NCBI RefSeq assembly: GCF_048323755.1
Contig: NZ_JBLWFS010000024.1
Location: 1-60,269, forward strand
Length of the DNA: 60,269 bases
DNA from: Alkalihalobacterium sp048323755
GTDB taxonomy: Bacteria > Bacillota > Bacilli > Bacillales > Bacillaceae_F
Direction: 5' to 3'
Every line of letters begins with the position of its first letter. Position 1 is the stretch's first letter. Both the position numbers and the translations under genes were made by a program. This document shows, piece by piece, positions 51,042 through 60,109 of this stretch. Under the pieces are notes generated by a model that ran no database searches, was not told where the DNA came from, and saw only the letters and a program-made list of their open reading frames with translations.

Positions 51042-51965
51042 ATGCGTGTAGCAAATTCAATTACAGATTTAATTGGGCAAACGCCATTAGTGAAATTAAA
51101 CAGAATCGTACCTGAAGGGTCTGCAGATATTTATTTAAAGCTTGAGTATTTTAATCCAGGAAGTAGTGTAAAGGATCGTATCGCTTTAGCGATGATTGAA
51201 GCCGCTGAGAGAGACGGTCGATTAAAGAAAGATGATATTATTGTTGAGCCTACAAGTGGAAACACAGGGATCGGATTAGCAATGGTGGCAGCTGCTAAAG
51301 GATATAAAACAAAGCTCGTTATGCCAGAAACAATGAGTATGGAGCGTCGTAACCTATTAAGAGCGTACGGTGCAGAGTTAGTGCTTACTCCAGGGCCAGA
51401 AGGAATGGGTGGTGCGATTCGCAAAGCGACAGAACTATCAAAAGAAGATGGATACTTTATGCCACAACAATTTGAAAATGAAGCTAATCCAGAAATTCAC
51501 CGTGAAACAACAGGCCGTGAGCTTTTAGAGCAAGTTGAAGGAAGTGTTGATGCATTTATATCGGGTATTGGAACTGGTGGAACAATTACAGGTGCAGGTG
51601 GCTTGTTAAAAGAGAACTTCCCTAATCTTAAGATTTATGCAGTAGAACCTGCAGATTCTCCAGTCTTATCAGGAGGGAAACCAGGCCCGCATAAAATCCA
51701 AGGCATTGGAGCTGGATTTGTTCCTTCTATTTTAAACACTAATGTGTATGATGAAGTTATTCCAGTTTCAAATGATCAAGCATTTGAATATGCACGCCGT
51801 GCTGGACGCGAAGAAGGAATTTTAGGTGGTATTTCTTCTGGTGCAGCTATTTATGCAGCGCTTCAAGTGGCTGAAAAGTTAGGTGCAGGTAAAAAGGTAA
51901 TAGCGATTATCCCAAGTAATGGTGAGCGTTACCTATCAACACCACTTTACCAATTTGACGAATAA
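51042..51965 (+). CDS. cysK: cysteine synthase A
   Basis: 307-aa PLP enzyme that makes cysteine from O-acetylserine and sulfide. PLP lysine K44 in GSSVKDRIA, substrate loop PTSGNTGIG, phosphate loop GIGTGGTITGAGG. Own promoter and terminator. CysK also binds the CymR regulator in B. subtilis. Confidence 0.96.
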   Translation: MRVANSITDLIGQTPLVKLNRIVPEGSADIYLKLEYFNPGSSVKDRIALAMIEAAERDGRLKKDDIIVEPTSGNTGIGLAMVAAAKGYKTKLVMPETMSMERRNLLRAYGAELVLTPGPEGMGGAIRKATELSKEDGYFMPQQFENEANPEIHRETTGRELLEQVEGSVDAFISGIGTGGTITGAGGLLKENFPNLKIYAVEPADSPVLSGGKPGPHKIQGIGAGFVPSILNTNVYDEVIPVSNDQAFEYARRAGREEGILGGISSGAAIYAALQVAEKLGAGKKVIAIIPSNGERYLSTPLYQFDE

Positions 51966-51975
51966 AATAATAAAA

Positions 51976-52008
51976 AAAGAGGCTGACGCTTACGTGTCAG
52001 CCTCTTTT
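51976..52008 (+). terminator. terminator after cysK
   Basis: AAAAGAGGCTGAC / GTCAGCCTCTTTT, 8-nt loop; compact member of the AGGCTGAC terminator family. Confidence 0.93.
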
Positions 52009-52035
52009 AAGACGATAAAAAAGGGTGATATTTCA

Positions 52036-52115
52036 GATGTCTAGCTAGCTCCGGCTCCCAGTGAGACTTCCCTCACTCCTTACGCTAGTCACCATCGACT
52101 CACTAAACGGTCAGT
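52036..52115 (+). repeat. CTAGCTC-family repeat, shortened copy
   Basis: Starts TGTCTAGCTAGCTCCGGCT and ends TTCCGCTTTCCG, like the ends of the element at 6361-6490, but with a different centre. It lies between cysK and pabB; the pabB reading frame runs open through part of it. Confidence 0.5.
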
Positions 52116-52204
52116 TCCGCTTTCCGTATTTTATAAATTGTTGTAGAATTAACCTAAGAAAAATGGTTAGAAATCATTCGCCATTAATGAGGAGAGTGAG
52201 TGTA

Positions 52205-53644
52205 TTGCTTCAAGACAATTCAATAGAAAAACAGCAGGTGTTGACAGCGAAAATCCCATTAAGTGAAAGCGATTGGTTTCAACAGTATAAGCAGCTTTCC
52301 AAAGAGGAACCATACCACGTTTTATTAGAAAGTGGTAGAGCTGGTCGATATCATATTATCGGTTTAACTCCAATAGCTATTATTAAAGGAAAAGGACAAA
52401 CATTAACAATTGAACATAATGGACAAGCCTACACTAGGTCAGGGGATCTCCTTACCAATATGAAAGCGTGGATGCAAGAACAACAACGAGACTATTGCGA
52501 AGGTGCTACTCCATTCCAAGGTGGGGCAGTTGGGTATATTAGCTATGACCTTGTAAGACAAATTGAAAAGCTCCCAAATACAGCTCAAGATGATTTAGGG
52601 ATGGAAGAGCTTTACTTTCTCGTTTTTGATGATGTGTTTGTTTATGACATGGAGAGGAAAGAATTAAACATCATCATTCATTATAAAGAAAGTAAACGAG
52701 AAACCGCTTCAGAACGATTGGAATTATATAAAACAGCATGGATTGAACCACTAGATGAATGGAAGTGGCATGTACTAGAAAATAAGAAGGAAAACGATTG
52801 GACAGCCTCTTTATCAGAAACTGAATTTGCAAACGCTGTTGAAAAAATTCAAGGATATATAGCTGCAGGGGATGTTTTTCAAGTAAATTTATCGGTCCGG
52901 CAGGCAAAGCCGCTACTAACAGAACCACTTCATATCTATGAAAAGTTACGTGAAGTTAACCCTTCACCATATATGGCTTACTTCCATACTCCGGAATTTC
53001 AGTTAACGAGTGGTTCACCAGAGCTTCTTGTGAAGAAAGCTGGACAAGAGGTAAGTACTCGTCCGATCGCAGGGACGAGATCGAGAGGGAAGACCGAAGA
53101 AGAAGACGAAAGAAATGCAAAGACACTTATTGAAAACGAAAAAGAACGTGCAGAACATATTATGCTCGTTGACCTTGAGCGTAACGACTTAGGAAGAGTG
53201 TGCGAGTTCGGTTCAGTTGAAGTGGACGAGCTAATGGTCATTGAAAAATACTCCCATGTTATGCATATTGTTTCTAATGTAAAAGGAAAGCTTACAGAAG
53301 GAAAAGACGCATACGATATCATTCGAGCAACCTTCCCAGGTGGAACGATTACTGGAGCACCAAAAGTGCGAACGATGGAGATCATTGAAGAACTTGAACC
53401 GGTTAGAAGAGGAATTTATACAGGATCCATTGGCTGGATCGGTTATAATGGAGATATGGAATTAAATATTGTTATTCGAACAATACTTGCAAAAGATCAA
53501 ATGGCTTATGTACAGGCTGGAGCAGGTATTGTAATTGACTCTAATCCACAACATGAGTATAAAGAATCATTAAAGAAAGCAACCGCTCTTTGGCGTGCAA
53601 AAGAGTTGAGTGAAGAAGAGGTTAGTCAAGAAAAAGTACAGTAG
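52205..53644 (+). CDS. pabB: aminodeoxychorismate synthase component I
   Basis: 479-aa chorismate-utilising enzyme; with PabA it makes 4-amino-4-deoxychorismate for folate. C-terminal motifs: ELLVKKAGQEVSTRPIAGTRSRG, LVDLERNDLGRV and FPGGTITGAPK. TTG 52205 is chosen (10 nt after GAGGAG); the open frame from 52061 runs through a repeat. First gene of the folate operon pabB-pabA-pabC-folP-folB-folK. Confidence 0.93.
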   Translation: MLQDNSIEKQQVLTAKIPLSESDWFQQYKQLSKEEPYHVLLESGRAGRYHIIGLTPIAIIKGKGQTLTIEHNGQAYTRSGDLLTNMKAWMQEQQRDYCEGATPFQGGAVGYISYDLVRQIEKLPNTAQDDLGMEELYFLVFDDVFVYDMERKELNIIIHYKESKRETASERLELYKTAWIEPLDEWKWHVLENKKENDWTASLSETEFANAVEKIQGYIAAGDVFQVNLSVRQAKPLLTEPLHIYEKLREVNPSPYMAYFHTPEFQLTSGSPELLVKKAGQEVSTRPIAGTRSRGKTEEEDERNAKTLIENEKERAEHIMLVDLERNDLGRVCEFGSVEVDELMVIEKYSHVMHIVSNVKGKLTEGKDAYDIIRATFPGGTITGAPKVRTMEIIEELEPVRRGIYTGSIGWIGYNGDMELNIVIRTILAKDQMAYVQAGAGIVIDSNPQHEYKESLKKATALWRAKELSEEEVSQEKVQ

Positions 53645-53662
53645 AGCTGAGGAGGAATACCA

Positions 53663-54259
53663 ATGATTTTAATGATTGATAACTATGATTCATTTACGTA
53701 CAATTTGGTGCAATATTTGGGAGAGATGGGTGAAGAGTTAGTCGTTCGACGAAACGACGAAATCACCATTGGAGAAATTGAAGAACTAAACCCAGATTAC
53801 TTAATGATCTCGCCAGGTCCTTGTAGTCCGAATGAAGCAGGAATTAGCTTAAAGGCAATCGAACATTTTGCTGGGAAAATCCCCATCTTTGGCGTTTGTT
53901 TAGGGCATCAGTCGATTGGTCAAGTGTTTGGCGGTAAAGTCATTCGAGCGGAACGATTGATGCATGGAAAGACTTCCGATATCACTCATGATGAGAAAAC
54001 CATTTTTAAAGGGATCGAACTTCCTTTTACAGCAACTAGATACCATTCCTTAATTGTTGAACGGGAGACACTTCCTGACTGTTTAGAAATCACAGCAGAA
54101 ACAGCGGAAGGGGAAATTATGGCTCTGCGTCATAAAACACTTCCTATCGAAGGTGTTCAGTTCCATCCAGAGTCCATAATGACGGAGTCAGGTAAGCTTT
54201 TATTACGTAATTTTGTTGAATGCTATAGGGGGCGTTCCTCAGCATGTACATCTATGTAA
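53663..54259 (+). CDS. pabA: aminodeoxychorismate synthase glutamine amidotransferase (PabA/TrpG)
   Basis: 198-aa class I amidotransferase supplying ammonia to PabB. Catalytic Cys in GVCLGHQSIG (about C79), His/Glu in QFHPESIM. In B. subtilis the same protein also serves tryptophan synthesis; dual use here is inference. The last 16 bp overlap pabC. Confidence 0.95.
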   Translation: MILMIDNYDSFTYNLVQYLGEMGEELVVRRNDEITIGEIEELNPDYLMISPGPCSPNEAGISLKAIEHFAGKIPIFGVCLGHQSIGQVFGGKVIRAERLMHGKTSDITHDEKTIFKGIELPFTATRYHSLIVERETLPDCLEITAETAEGEIMALRHKTLPIEGVQFHPESIMTESGKLLLRNFVECYRGRSSACTSM

Positions 54260-55101
54260 ATGGTGAAATTGTAACACCGGAAGATGCAAAAATTTCAGCG
54301 TTTGATCATGGCTTTATGTATGGCTTAGGTGTATTTGAGACGTTTCGTATTTATGAAGGTCATCCATTTTTAGTGGATGACCATTTTCATCGCTTGCACC
54401 AAAGTTTAAATCAACTTTCTATTGCTTGGAATTGGACGAAAGAAGATGTAATGATGGTCTTGCGGGAATTATTAGAGAAAAATAAGTTAACGAATGCATA
54501 TGTTAGGTGGAATGTTTCAGCGGGTGCGGGCTCACTGGGACTACAAGTCGATCCATACGAAAAACCTTCGACGATTGTATACGTTAAACCACTGCCAGAA
54601 AAGATGTCAGTGACAAAACGTGGGGTAATTTTGAAGACGAAACGAAATACACCCGAAGGAAATGAACGGCTGAAATCCCACCATTACTTAAATAACATTA
54701 TTGGAAAAAGGGAAATAGGTTCAGATGCAAATGTTGAAGGAATTTTCTTAACGCATGACGATTATCTTGCTGAAGGAATCGTATCCAATCTTTTTTGGCT
54801 AAAAAATAATGTTGTATACACACCAGCGGTTGAAACGGGGATACTAAATGGTGTAACGAGGCAGTTTATCTTAACGTTATTAGACGAGTTAGGCTACGAG
54901 TATAAAGAAGGTTTTTATAAAAGTAACGACTTGCTTGAAGCAGATGAAGCTTTTGTAACCAATTCTATTCAAGAGATCGTTTCACTTGAAGATGTTGATG
55001 GAAAAACGAACTACAACAGCGCGTTGGCTAATGAGTTACGAAAACATTATTTCTCACTAAGGCAACTTAGCAGTCGAGTTGAAATATATAAAAAGGAGTA
55101 A
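54244..55101 (+). CDS. pabC: aminodeoxychorismate lyase
   Basis: 285-aa fold-type IV PLP enzyme that releases pyruvate to give p-aminobenzoate. N-terminal FDHGFMYGLGVFETFR, PLP lysine in LKSHHYLNN (about K140), and ILNGVTRQF near the end. Overlap with pabA suggests coupling. Confidence 0.95.
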   Translation: MYIYVNGEIVTPEDAKISAFDHGFMYGLGVFETFRIYEGHPFLVDDHFHRLHQSLNQLSIAWNWTKEDVMMVLRELLEKNKLTNAYVRWNVSAGAGSLGLQVDPYEKPSTIVYVKPLPEKMSVTKRGVILKTKRNTPEGNERLKSHHYLNNIIGKREIGSDANVEGIFLTHDDYLAEGIVSNLFWLKNNVVYTPAVETGILNGVTRQFILTLLDELGYEYKEGFYKSNDLLEADEAFVTNSIQEIVSLEDVDGKTNYNSALANELRKHYFSLRQLSSRVEIYKKE

Positions 55102-55107
55102 ATTGAA

Positions 55108-55935
55108 ATGTCCGTTCAAACAAATCCTCCAAAAGTTAGAGCAGCACAATTTCTAGGTGAAACAACCGTAATGGGAATTTTAAATGCAACACCCGACTCA
55201 TTTTCTGATGGTGGTCAGTTTAATGAAGTTGAAGCAGCTGTCCATCATGCCAAAAAAATGGTAAATCAAGGAGCTAAAATTATTGACATTGGTGGAGAGT
55301 CAACAAGACCAGGGGCAGAAAAGGTAGAGCGAGATGAAGAGTTAAAAAGAGTCATTCCTATTATTTCTGCAATCGCTCGAGAGGTCGATGTCCCGATTTC
55401 GATCGATACGTATAAAAGTGAAGTCGCTAAACAAGCGATTGAAGCAGGAGCATCAATTATTAACGATGTATGGGGAGCCAAAGCAGACCCGATGATGGCC
55501 GAAGTAGCAGCAACTTACGATGTTCCGATTATTCTCATGCATAACCGCACAAACAAAAACTACGTTAACCTCCTAGAAGACATGAAAAGAGATCTGCAAG
55601 AAAGTATTAACATTTGTCGCCAGGCTGGAGTTCGTGATGATCAAATTATTTTGGACCCAGGGATTGGATTTGCTAAAACGTATGAGCAAAACCTTGAAGT
55701 AATGAGAAAGTTAGATGAAATTGTAGACCTAGGGTATCCCGTCTTACTAGGGACTTCTCGAAAATCGTTTATCGCCAAAACATTAGACCTTCCAGTGGAT
55801 GAGCGAGTAGAAGGAACTGGAGCAACGGTTTGCCTCGGTATTGCGAAAGGTTGTCACATTATAAGAGTTCATGATGTTTTAGAAATGAGCCGAATGGCAA
55901 AAATGATGGATGCGATGTTAGGGAAAGGTGTATAA
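55108..55935 (+). CDS. folP: dihydropteroate synthase
   Basis: 275-aa TIM-barrel enzyme that joins p-aminobenzoate to dihydropterin pyrophosphate, the sulfonamide target (sul). GILNATPDSFSDGG and DIGGESTRPGAE motifs, phosphate-binding SRKSFI near the end. ATG 55108, AAAGGAG upstream. Confidence 0.97.
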   Translation: MSVQTNPPKVRAAQFLGETTVMGILNATPDSFSDGGQFNEVEAAVHHAKKMVNQGAKIIDIGGESTRPGAEKVERDEELKRVIPIISAIAREVDVPISIDTYKSEVAKQAIEAGASIINDVWGAKADPMMAEVAATYDVPIILMHNRTNKNYVNLLEDMKRDLQESINICRQAGVRDDQIILDPGIGFAKTYEQNLEVMRKLDEIVDLGYPVLLGTSRKSFIAKTLDLPVDERVEGTGATVCLGIAKGCHIIRVHDVLEMSRMAKMMDAMLGKGV

Positions 55936-55937
55936 AA

Positions 55938-56306
55938 ATGGACAAAATTATTATCGATCAGATGCAATTTTATGGATACCATGGTGTTTATCCAGAAGAA
56001 AACAAGTTAGGTCAACGTTTTAAGGTAGATGCAACATTATTTTTAGACTTAAGTCATGCAGGGATGAATGATGATTTAACTCAAACGGTCAACTATGCAG
56101 AAGTATACGAGCTTACAAAAAAAGTGGTGGAGAGCCAAACGCATAAGTTAGTGGAAACGATTGCTGAGAACATTAGTTCTTTGATCCTTAAAACGTTTCC
56201 GATCGTTCAGTCATGTACAATAAAAGTTATTAAACCAGATCCGCCAATTAATGGCCATTACCATTCTGTAGCAGTAGAAATTACAAGGAGCCGAAATAGT
56301 GAATAA
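55938..56306 (+). CDS. folB: dihydroneopterin aldolase
   Basis: 122-aa enzyme of the pterin branch. GYHGVYPEE near the N-terminus, catalytic Lys in VIKPDPPI. 2 bp after folP; overlaps folK by 8 bp. Confidence 0.96.
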   Translation: MDKIIIDQMQFYGYHGVYPEENKLGQRFKVDATLFLDLSHAGMNDDLTQTVNYAEVYELTKKVVESQTHKLVETIAENISSLILKTFPIVQSCTIKVIKPDPPINGHYHSVAVEITRSRNSE

Positions 56307-56826
56307 TCTCGTATATATTGCATTGGGTTCTAACATCGGTGTTCGAGAAGACTATCTATTATTTGGCCTAAAGGAATTGAACGAGGAAGCAGGTCTCAAG
56401 ATTAATCGAGTTTCCTCAATTTACGAAACAGACCCCGTCGGTTTTTTGGACCAACAAGATTTTCTGAATATGGTTATTGAGGTTTCAACGTCCTATTCAC
56501 CTGAACAACTATTACAAGTAACCCAAAAAATAGAAAGCAAGGCAAAAAAAAATACTCCAATCCGTTGGGGACCGAGAACATTAGACCTTGACATTTTACT
56601 CTATAATCAAGAAAATATTAAGATGGATGATTTACTGATTCCTCATCCAAGAATGAGTGAGCGAAGTTTTGTCATCATTCCGTTGGAGGAAATTAACCCT
56701 CAAATAATGCTGCCTCATGAGAAGGTAACAGTTTCGGAGATCTATAGCAGGTTAACAGATAAAGAAGGTGTTAGAGTATGGAAAATGAACAATGGGGTAG
56801 GAGAATACGGGCTTTTCGAAAATTGA
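56299..56826 (+). CDS. folK: 2-amino-4-hydroxy-6-hydroxymethyldihydropteridine pyrophosphokinase
   Basis: 175-aa enzyme preceding FolP in the pathway. ALGSNIG at the start, RWGPRTLDLDILLYN and PHPRMSERSFV signatures. The last 49 bp overlap yazB in another frame. Confidence 0.96.
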   Translation: MNNLVYIALGSNIGVREDYLLFGLKELNEEAGLKINRVSSIYETDPVGFLDQQDFLNMVIEVSTSYSPEQLLQVTQKIESKAKKNTPIRWGPRTLDLDILLYNQENIKMDDLLIPHPRMSERSFVIIPLEEINPQIMLPHEKVTVSEIYSRLTDKEGVRVWKMNNGVGEYGLFEN

Positions 56827-56984
56827 AAGGTTACACGCAAGAAGCGTTTGCTCATACTTTAGGGATTTCAATTTCAGTATTGGGTGAAGTCGAAAGAGGA
56901 ACGAGGGTGCCAACGGAAGAACTAATTGAAAAAATAGCTACGGCTTTACAAATTAGTAAAGACGAGTTGACGTCTAATAAATAG
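56778..56984 (+). CDS. yazB: Xre-type HTH protein YazB
   Basis: 68-aa single-domain helix-turn-helix protein (RAFRKLKGYTQEAFAHTLGISISVLGEVERGTRVP). Regulator of unknown target. It starts within the end of folK, as in B. subtilis, and dusB follows after 26 bp, so it belongs to the folate operon. Confidence 0.92.
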   Translation: MENEQWGRRIRAFRKLKGYTQEAFAHTLGISISVLGEVERGTRVPTEELIEKIATALQISKDELTSNK

Positions 56985-57010
56985 TTATAAAACAAGTCGG
57001 AGGTGATGTG

Positions 57011-58012
57011 ATGTTAAAAATCGGAAATATTGAAACGAAAAACCAAGTCGTGTTAGCTCCGATGGCAGGTGTTTGTAATCCGGCTTTCCGATTAATCGCA
57101 AAAGAGTTTGGAGCAGGACTTGTTTGTGCTGAGATGGTTAGTGATAAAGCAATCTTACACAAAAATGAAAAGTCGTTAAGTATGCTATATGTAGATGAGC
57201 GTGAAAAGCCATTGAGCTTGCAAATTTTCGGTGGTGAAAAAGACACCTTAGTGGAAGCTGCCAAGTTTGTCGATAAAAACACGAATGCAGACATAATCGA
57301 TATTAATATGGGTTGTCCAGTACCGAAAATTACGAAGTGTGATGCAGGGGCTAGATGGTTGCTCGACCCTAACAAGATCTATGAAATGGTATCAGCTGTA
57401 GTTGACGCTGTGGATAAGCCAGTAACAGTTAAAATGCGAATCGGTTGGGACGATGAGCATATTTTTGCTATTGAGAATGCACGTGCAGTCGAACGTGCAG
57501 GAGGAAAAGCGGTTGCTGTGCATGGACGTACACGAGTTCAGATGTATGAAGGTGTAGCAAATTGGGACATCATTAGAGAAGTAAAGGAATCTGTAAATAT
57601 TCCTGTTATCGGTAATGGCGATGTTAAAACACCTGAGGACGCGAAACACATGTTAGATACTACAGGGGTAGACGGTGTTATGATTGGAAGAGCTGCATTA
57701 GGAAACCCTTGGATGCTTTATCGTACAGTTCACTTTTTAGAGACAGGTGAACTTCCTGGAGATCCAACGCCGCGAGAAAAAATCGATGTATGTATGATTC
57801 ACTTAGATCGTTTAATCGCATTAAAAGGTGAAAAAGTAGCTGTCCGTGAAATGAGAAAGCATGCAGCGTGGTATCTCAAAGGAATGCGTGGCAACTCAGT
57901 AGTGAGAGACCAAATCAATCAGTTCGAAACGCGCGATGATGTATTCAATTCTTTATACAGCTATATTGATGAAGTTGAAGCAAGAATGAACGAGATTGTC
58001 GAAGTAGGCTAA
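57011..58012 (+). CDS. dusB: tRNA-dihydrouridine synthase
   Basis: 333-aa FMN-dependent TIM-barrel enzyme that reduces uridines in tRNA D-loops (YacF). Catalytic Cys lies in the TKCDAGARWL segment or the NMGCPVPK segment; HGRTRVQMYEG and GNGDVKTPEDA bind FMN/RNA. ATG 57011 is 5 nt after GGAGGTG; GTG 57008 is too close. Confidence 0.95.
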   Translation: MLKIGNIETKNQVVLAPMAGVCNPAFRLIAKEFGAGLVCAEMVSDKAILHKNEKSLSMLYVDEREKPLSLQIFGGEKDTLVEAAKFVDKNTNADIIDINMGCPVPKITKCDAGARWLLDPNKIYEMVSAVVDAVDKPVTVKMRIGWDDEHIFAIENARAVERAGGKAVAVHGRTRVQMYEGVANWDIIREVKESVNIPVIGNGDVKTPEDAKHMLDTTGVDGVMIGRAALGNPWMLYRTVHFLETGELPGDPTPREKIDVCMIHLDRLIALKGEKVAVREMRKHAAWYLKGMRGNSVVRDQINQFETRDDVFNSLYSYIDEVEARMNEIVEVG

Positions 58013-58065
58013 GATAGTTGACTTTATCACTTTACTTTTCTATAATTCGTCTGAGATAATCACAC

Positions 58066-58092
58066 ACTGCCAGTATCTGCTGGCAGTTTTTC
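58066..58092 (+). terminator. terminator after dusB
   Basis: ACTGCCAG / CTGGCAGT stem, then TTTT. Confidence 0.85.
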
Positions 58093-58214
58093 TACATATA
58101 AGCCAAAACCAAAATCATTCACGAGATGGTTACATAAGATCCTTTTATTTATTGTTGAGTTAGCAGTAGTTTGGAAATAGTTTTTAGTTTTAAAGAAAAT
58201 TAGGAGTTGATGAA

Positions 58215-59717
58215 ATGTCACAGGAATTAGAATTAAATGACTTACTAGCCGTGCGAAGAGACAAATTAAAAAAGTTAGTGGATAAAGGTGTCGATCCATT
58301 TGGAAGTAAGTTTGTCCGAACGCACTCTGCAAAAGAGATGACAGAGCAATTTGGTGAAATATCAAAAGAGCAGTTAGAAGAAGACAAGCATGAAGTAGTA
58401 CTTGCTGGTCGAATTATGACTAAGCGAGGCAAAGGAAAAGCAGGCTTTGCTCATATCCAGGACTTAACTGGGAAAATTCAAATCTATGTTAGACAAGATG
58501 CTGTTGGAGAAGAAGCGTATGAGCTGTTTAACACGATTGATATTGGTGACCTTGTTGGAGTTTCTGGTGTGGCCTTTAAAACCAAAGTTGGAGAGTTATC
58601 TATTAAAGTAACTAACTTCCAATTACTTACAAAATCATTAAGGCCTTTACCAGATAAGTTTCACGGGTTAAAAGACATAGAACAACGTTACCGCCAAAGA
58701 TACGTTGATTTAATCGTAAACCCTGAAGTTCGTGATACGTTTGTACTTAGAAGTAAAATCTTACAATCAATGAGACGTTACTTAGATAGCCGAGGCTACT
58801 TAGAAGTAGAAACTCCGATGATGCATTCGATTGCTGGAGGTGCTTCAGCTCGTCCTTTTATTACACACCACAATGCTCTCGATATGACTCTTTATATGAG
58901 AATAGCTATTGAGCTCCATTTAAAGCGTCTGATTGTTGGTGGTTTAGAAAAGGTGTATGAAATTGGACGAGTTTTCCGTAACGAGGGTGTATCAACACGT
59001 CACAATCCAGAATTCACAATGATTGAGTTATATGAGGCCTATGCTGACTATAAAGATATCATGAGTTTAACTGAAAACTTAATCGCGCATATTGCTGAAG
59101 AAGTGTTAGGGACTACAACTGTTCAGTATGGCGACTATGAGGTAAACCTAAAGCCTGAATGGAAAAGACTTCACATGGTTGATGCAATTAAAGAGTATGC
59201 AGGAGTAGATTTCTGGAAAGAAATGAGCGACGAGGAAGCTCGAGCAATTGCAAAAGAGCATAAGGTTCCTGTAAAAGAGACAATGACTTATGGACATGTT
59301 GTTAATGAATTCTTTGAGCATTTTGTTGAAGAAAAATTAATACAGCCTACGTTCATTTATGGTCATCCGACTGCCATTTCACCGTTAGCGAAGAAGAACC
59401 CAGAAGATGAGCGCTTTACAGACCGTTTCGAACTCTTTATTGTCGGCCGCGAGCATGCGAATGCGTTTACTGAGCTTAATGACCCAATTGATCAAAGGGA
59501 GAGATTTGAAGATCAATTAAAAGAAAGAGAACAAGGTGACGACGAAGCGCATATGATGGATGACGATTTTGTCGAAGCTCTTGAATATGGAATGCCTCCA
59601 ACAGGTGGTTTAGGTATTGGTATCGATCGTTTAGTTATGTTATTAACAAATTCTCCTTCTATCCGTGATGTATTATTGTTTCCGCAAATGCGTCATCGTG
59701 AAACTACTGAAGAATAG
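58215..59717 (+). CDS. lysS: lysyl-tRNA synthetase (class II)
   Basis: 500-aa enzyme with an N-terminal OB-fold anticodon domain (to about residue 150; MTKRGKGKAGFAHIQD) and a class II core: motif 1 near RSKILQSMRRYL, motif 2 FRNEGVSTRHNPEFTMIE, motif 3 GLGIGIDRLVML. ATG 58215 after TTAGGAG. Last gene before the next rRNA operon, as in B. subtilis. Confidence 0.97.
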   Translation: MSQELELNDLLAVRRDKLKKLVDKGVDPFGSKFVRTHSAKEMTEQFGEISKEQLEEDKHEVVLAGRIMTKRGKGKAGFAHIQDLTGKIQIYVRQDAVGEEAYELFNTIDIGDLVGVSGVAFKTKVGELSIKVTNFQLLTKSLRPLPDKFHGLKDIEQRYRQRYVDLIVNPEVRDTFVLRSKILQSMRRYLDSRGYLEVETPMMHSIAGGASARPFITHHNALDMTLYMRIAIELHLKRLIVGGLEKVYEIGRVFRNEGVSTRHNPEFTMIELYEAYADYKDIMSLTENLIAHIAEEVLGTTTVQYGDYEVNLKPEWKRLHMVDAIKEYAGVDFWKEMSDEEARAIAKEHKVPVKETMTYGHVVNEFFEHFVEEKLIQPTFIYGHPTAISPLAKKNPEDERFTDRFELFIVGREHANAFTELNDPIDQRERFEDQLKEREQGDDEAHMMDDDFVEALEYGMPPTGGLGIGIDRLVMLLTNSPSIRDVLLFPQMRHRETTEE

Positions 59718-59734
59718 AATAGTATACTAATGCG

Positions 59735-59793
59735 TGTCTGCATCTCTCCAAATATAATTACGTTAAATGTTGGTAGGTGCAGGCACTTTTTTT
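59735..59793 (+). terminator. terminator after lysS
   Basis: GTGTCTGCATCT (59735-59746) pairs with AGGTGCAGGCAC (59775-59786, with G-U pairs), then TTTTTTT. The following 59794-60080 holds no gene that I can support; a TATAAT at 60012 may mark a further upstream rRNA promoter. Confidence 0.82.
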
Positions 59794-60080
59794 GTGAATT
59801 TGTTAAAAAAGCACATGTTGGTTATAATGGTTTCTAGCAATGTAATAAGGAGTTTTATTAGTATCAAGTAGACGCACGCATTCTAGAGAAAGAGGCAAGA
59901 ATATAATATAAAATTGTATATTGTTTATTTTCCAGGTCGATCATTTTAGTATAGAAAAGAATTAATTGTGCATTTCCTTAAAAAGACTCTTTATTTTTTC
60001 TAGACAATGAGTATAATAAGAAACAGGCATTATTTTGTCGACTCTAATAAAAATTTGTTTCAAAAAAATAAAATTTATTG

Positions 60081-60109
60081 TTGACTATGAATTACCTGCG
60101 TGTTATATT
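60081..60109 (+). promoter_or_regulatory. promoter of the downstream rRNA operon
   Basis: TTGACT (60081-60086), 17-bp spacer, TATATT (60104-60109). Confidence 0.8.

Noticed and set aside
52061..52204. N-terminal extension of PabB by 48 residues
   Set aside because: The extension is encoded by an intergenic repeat; a ribosome site and family-like start are found at 52205.
56778..56826. Frameshift between folK and yazB
   Set aside because: Both proteins are full length; the 49-bp overlap is natural and also present in B. subtilis.
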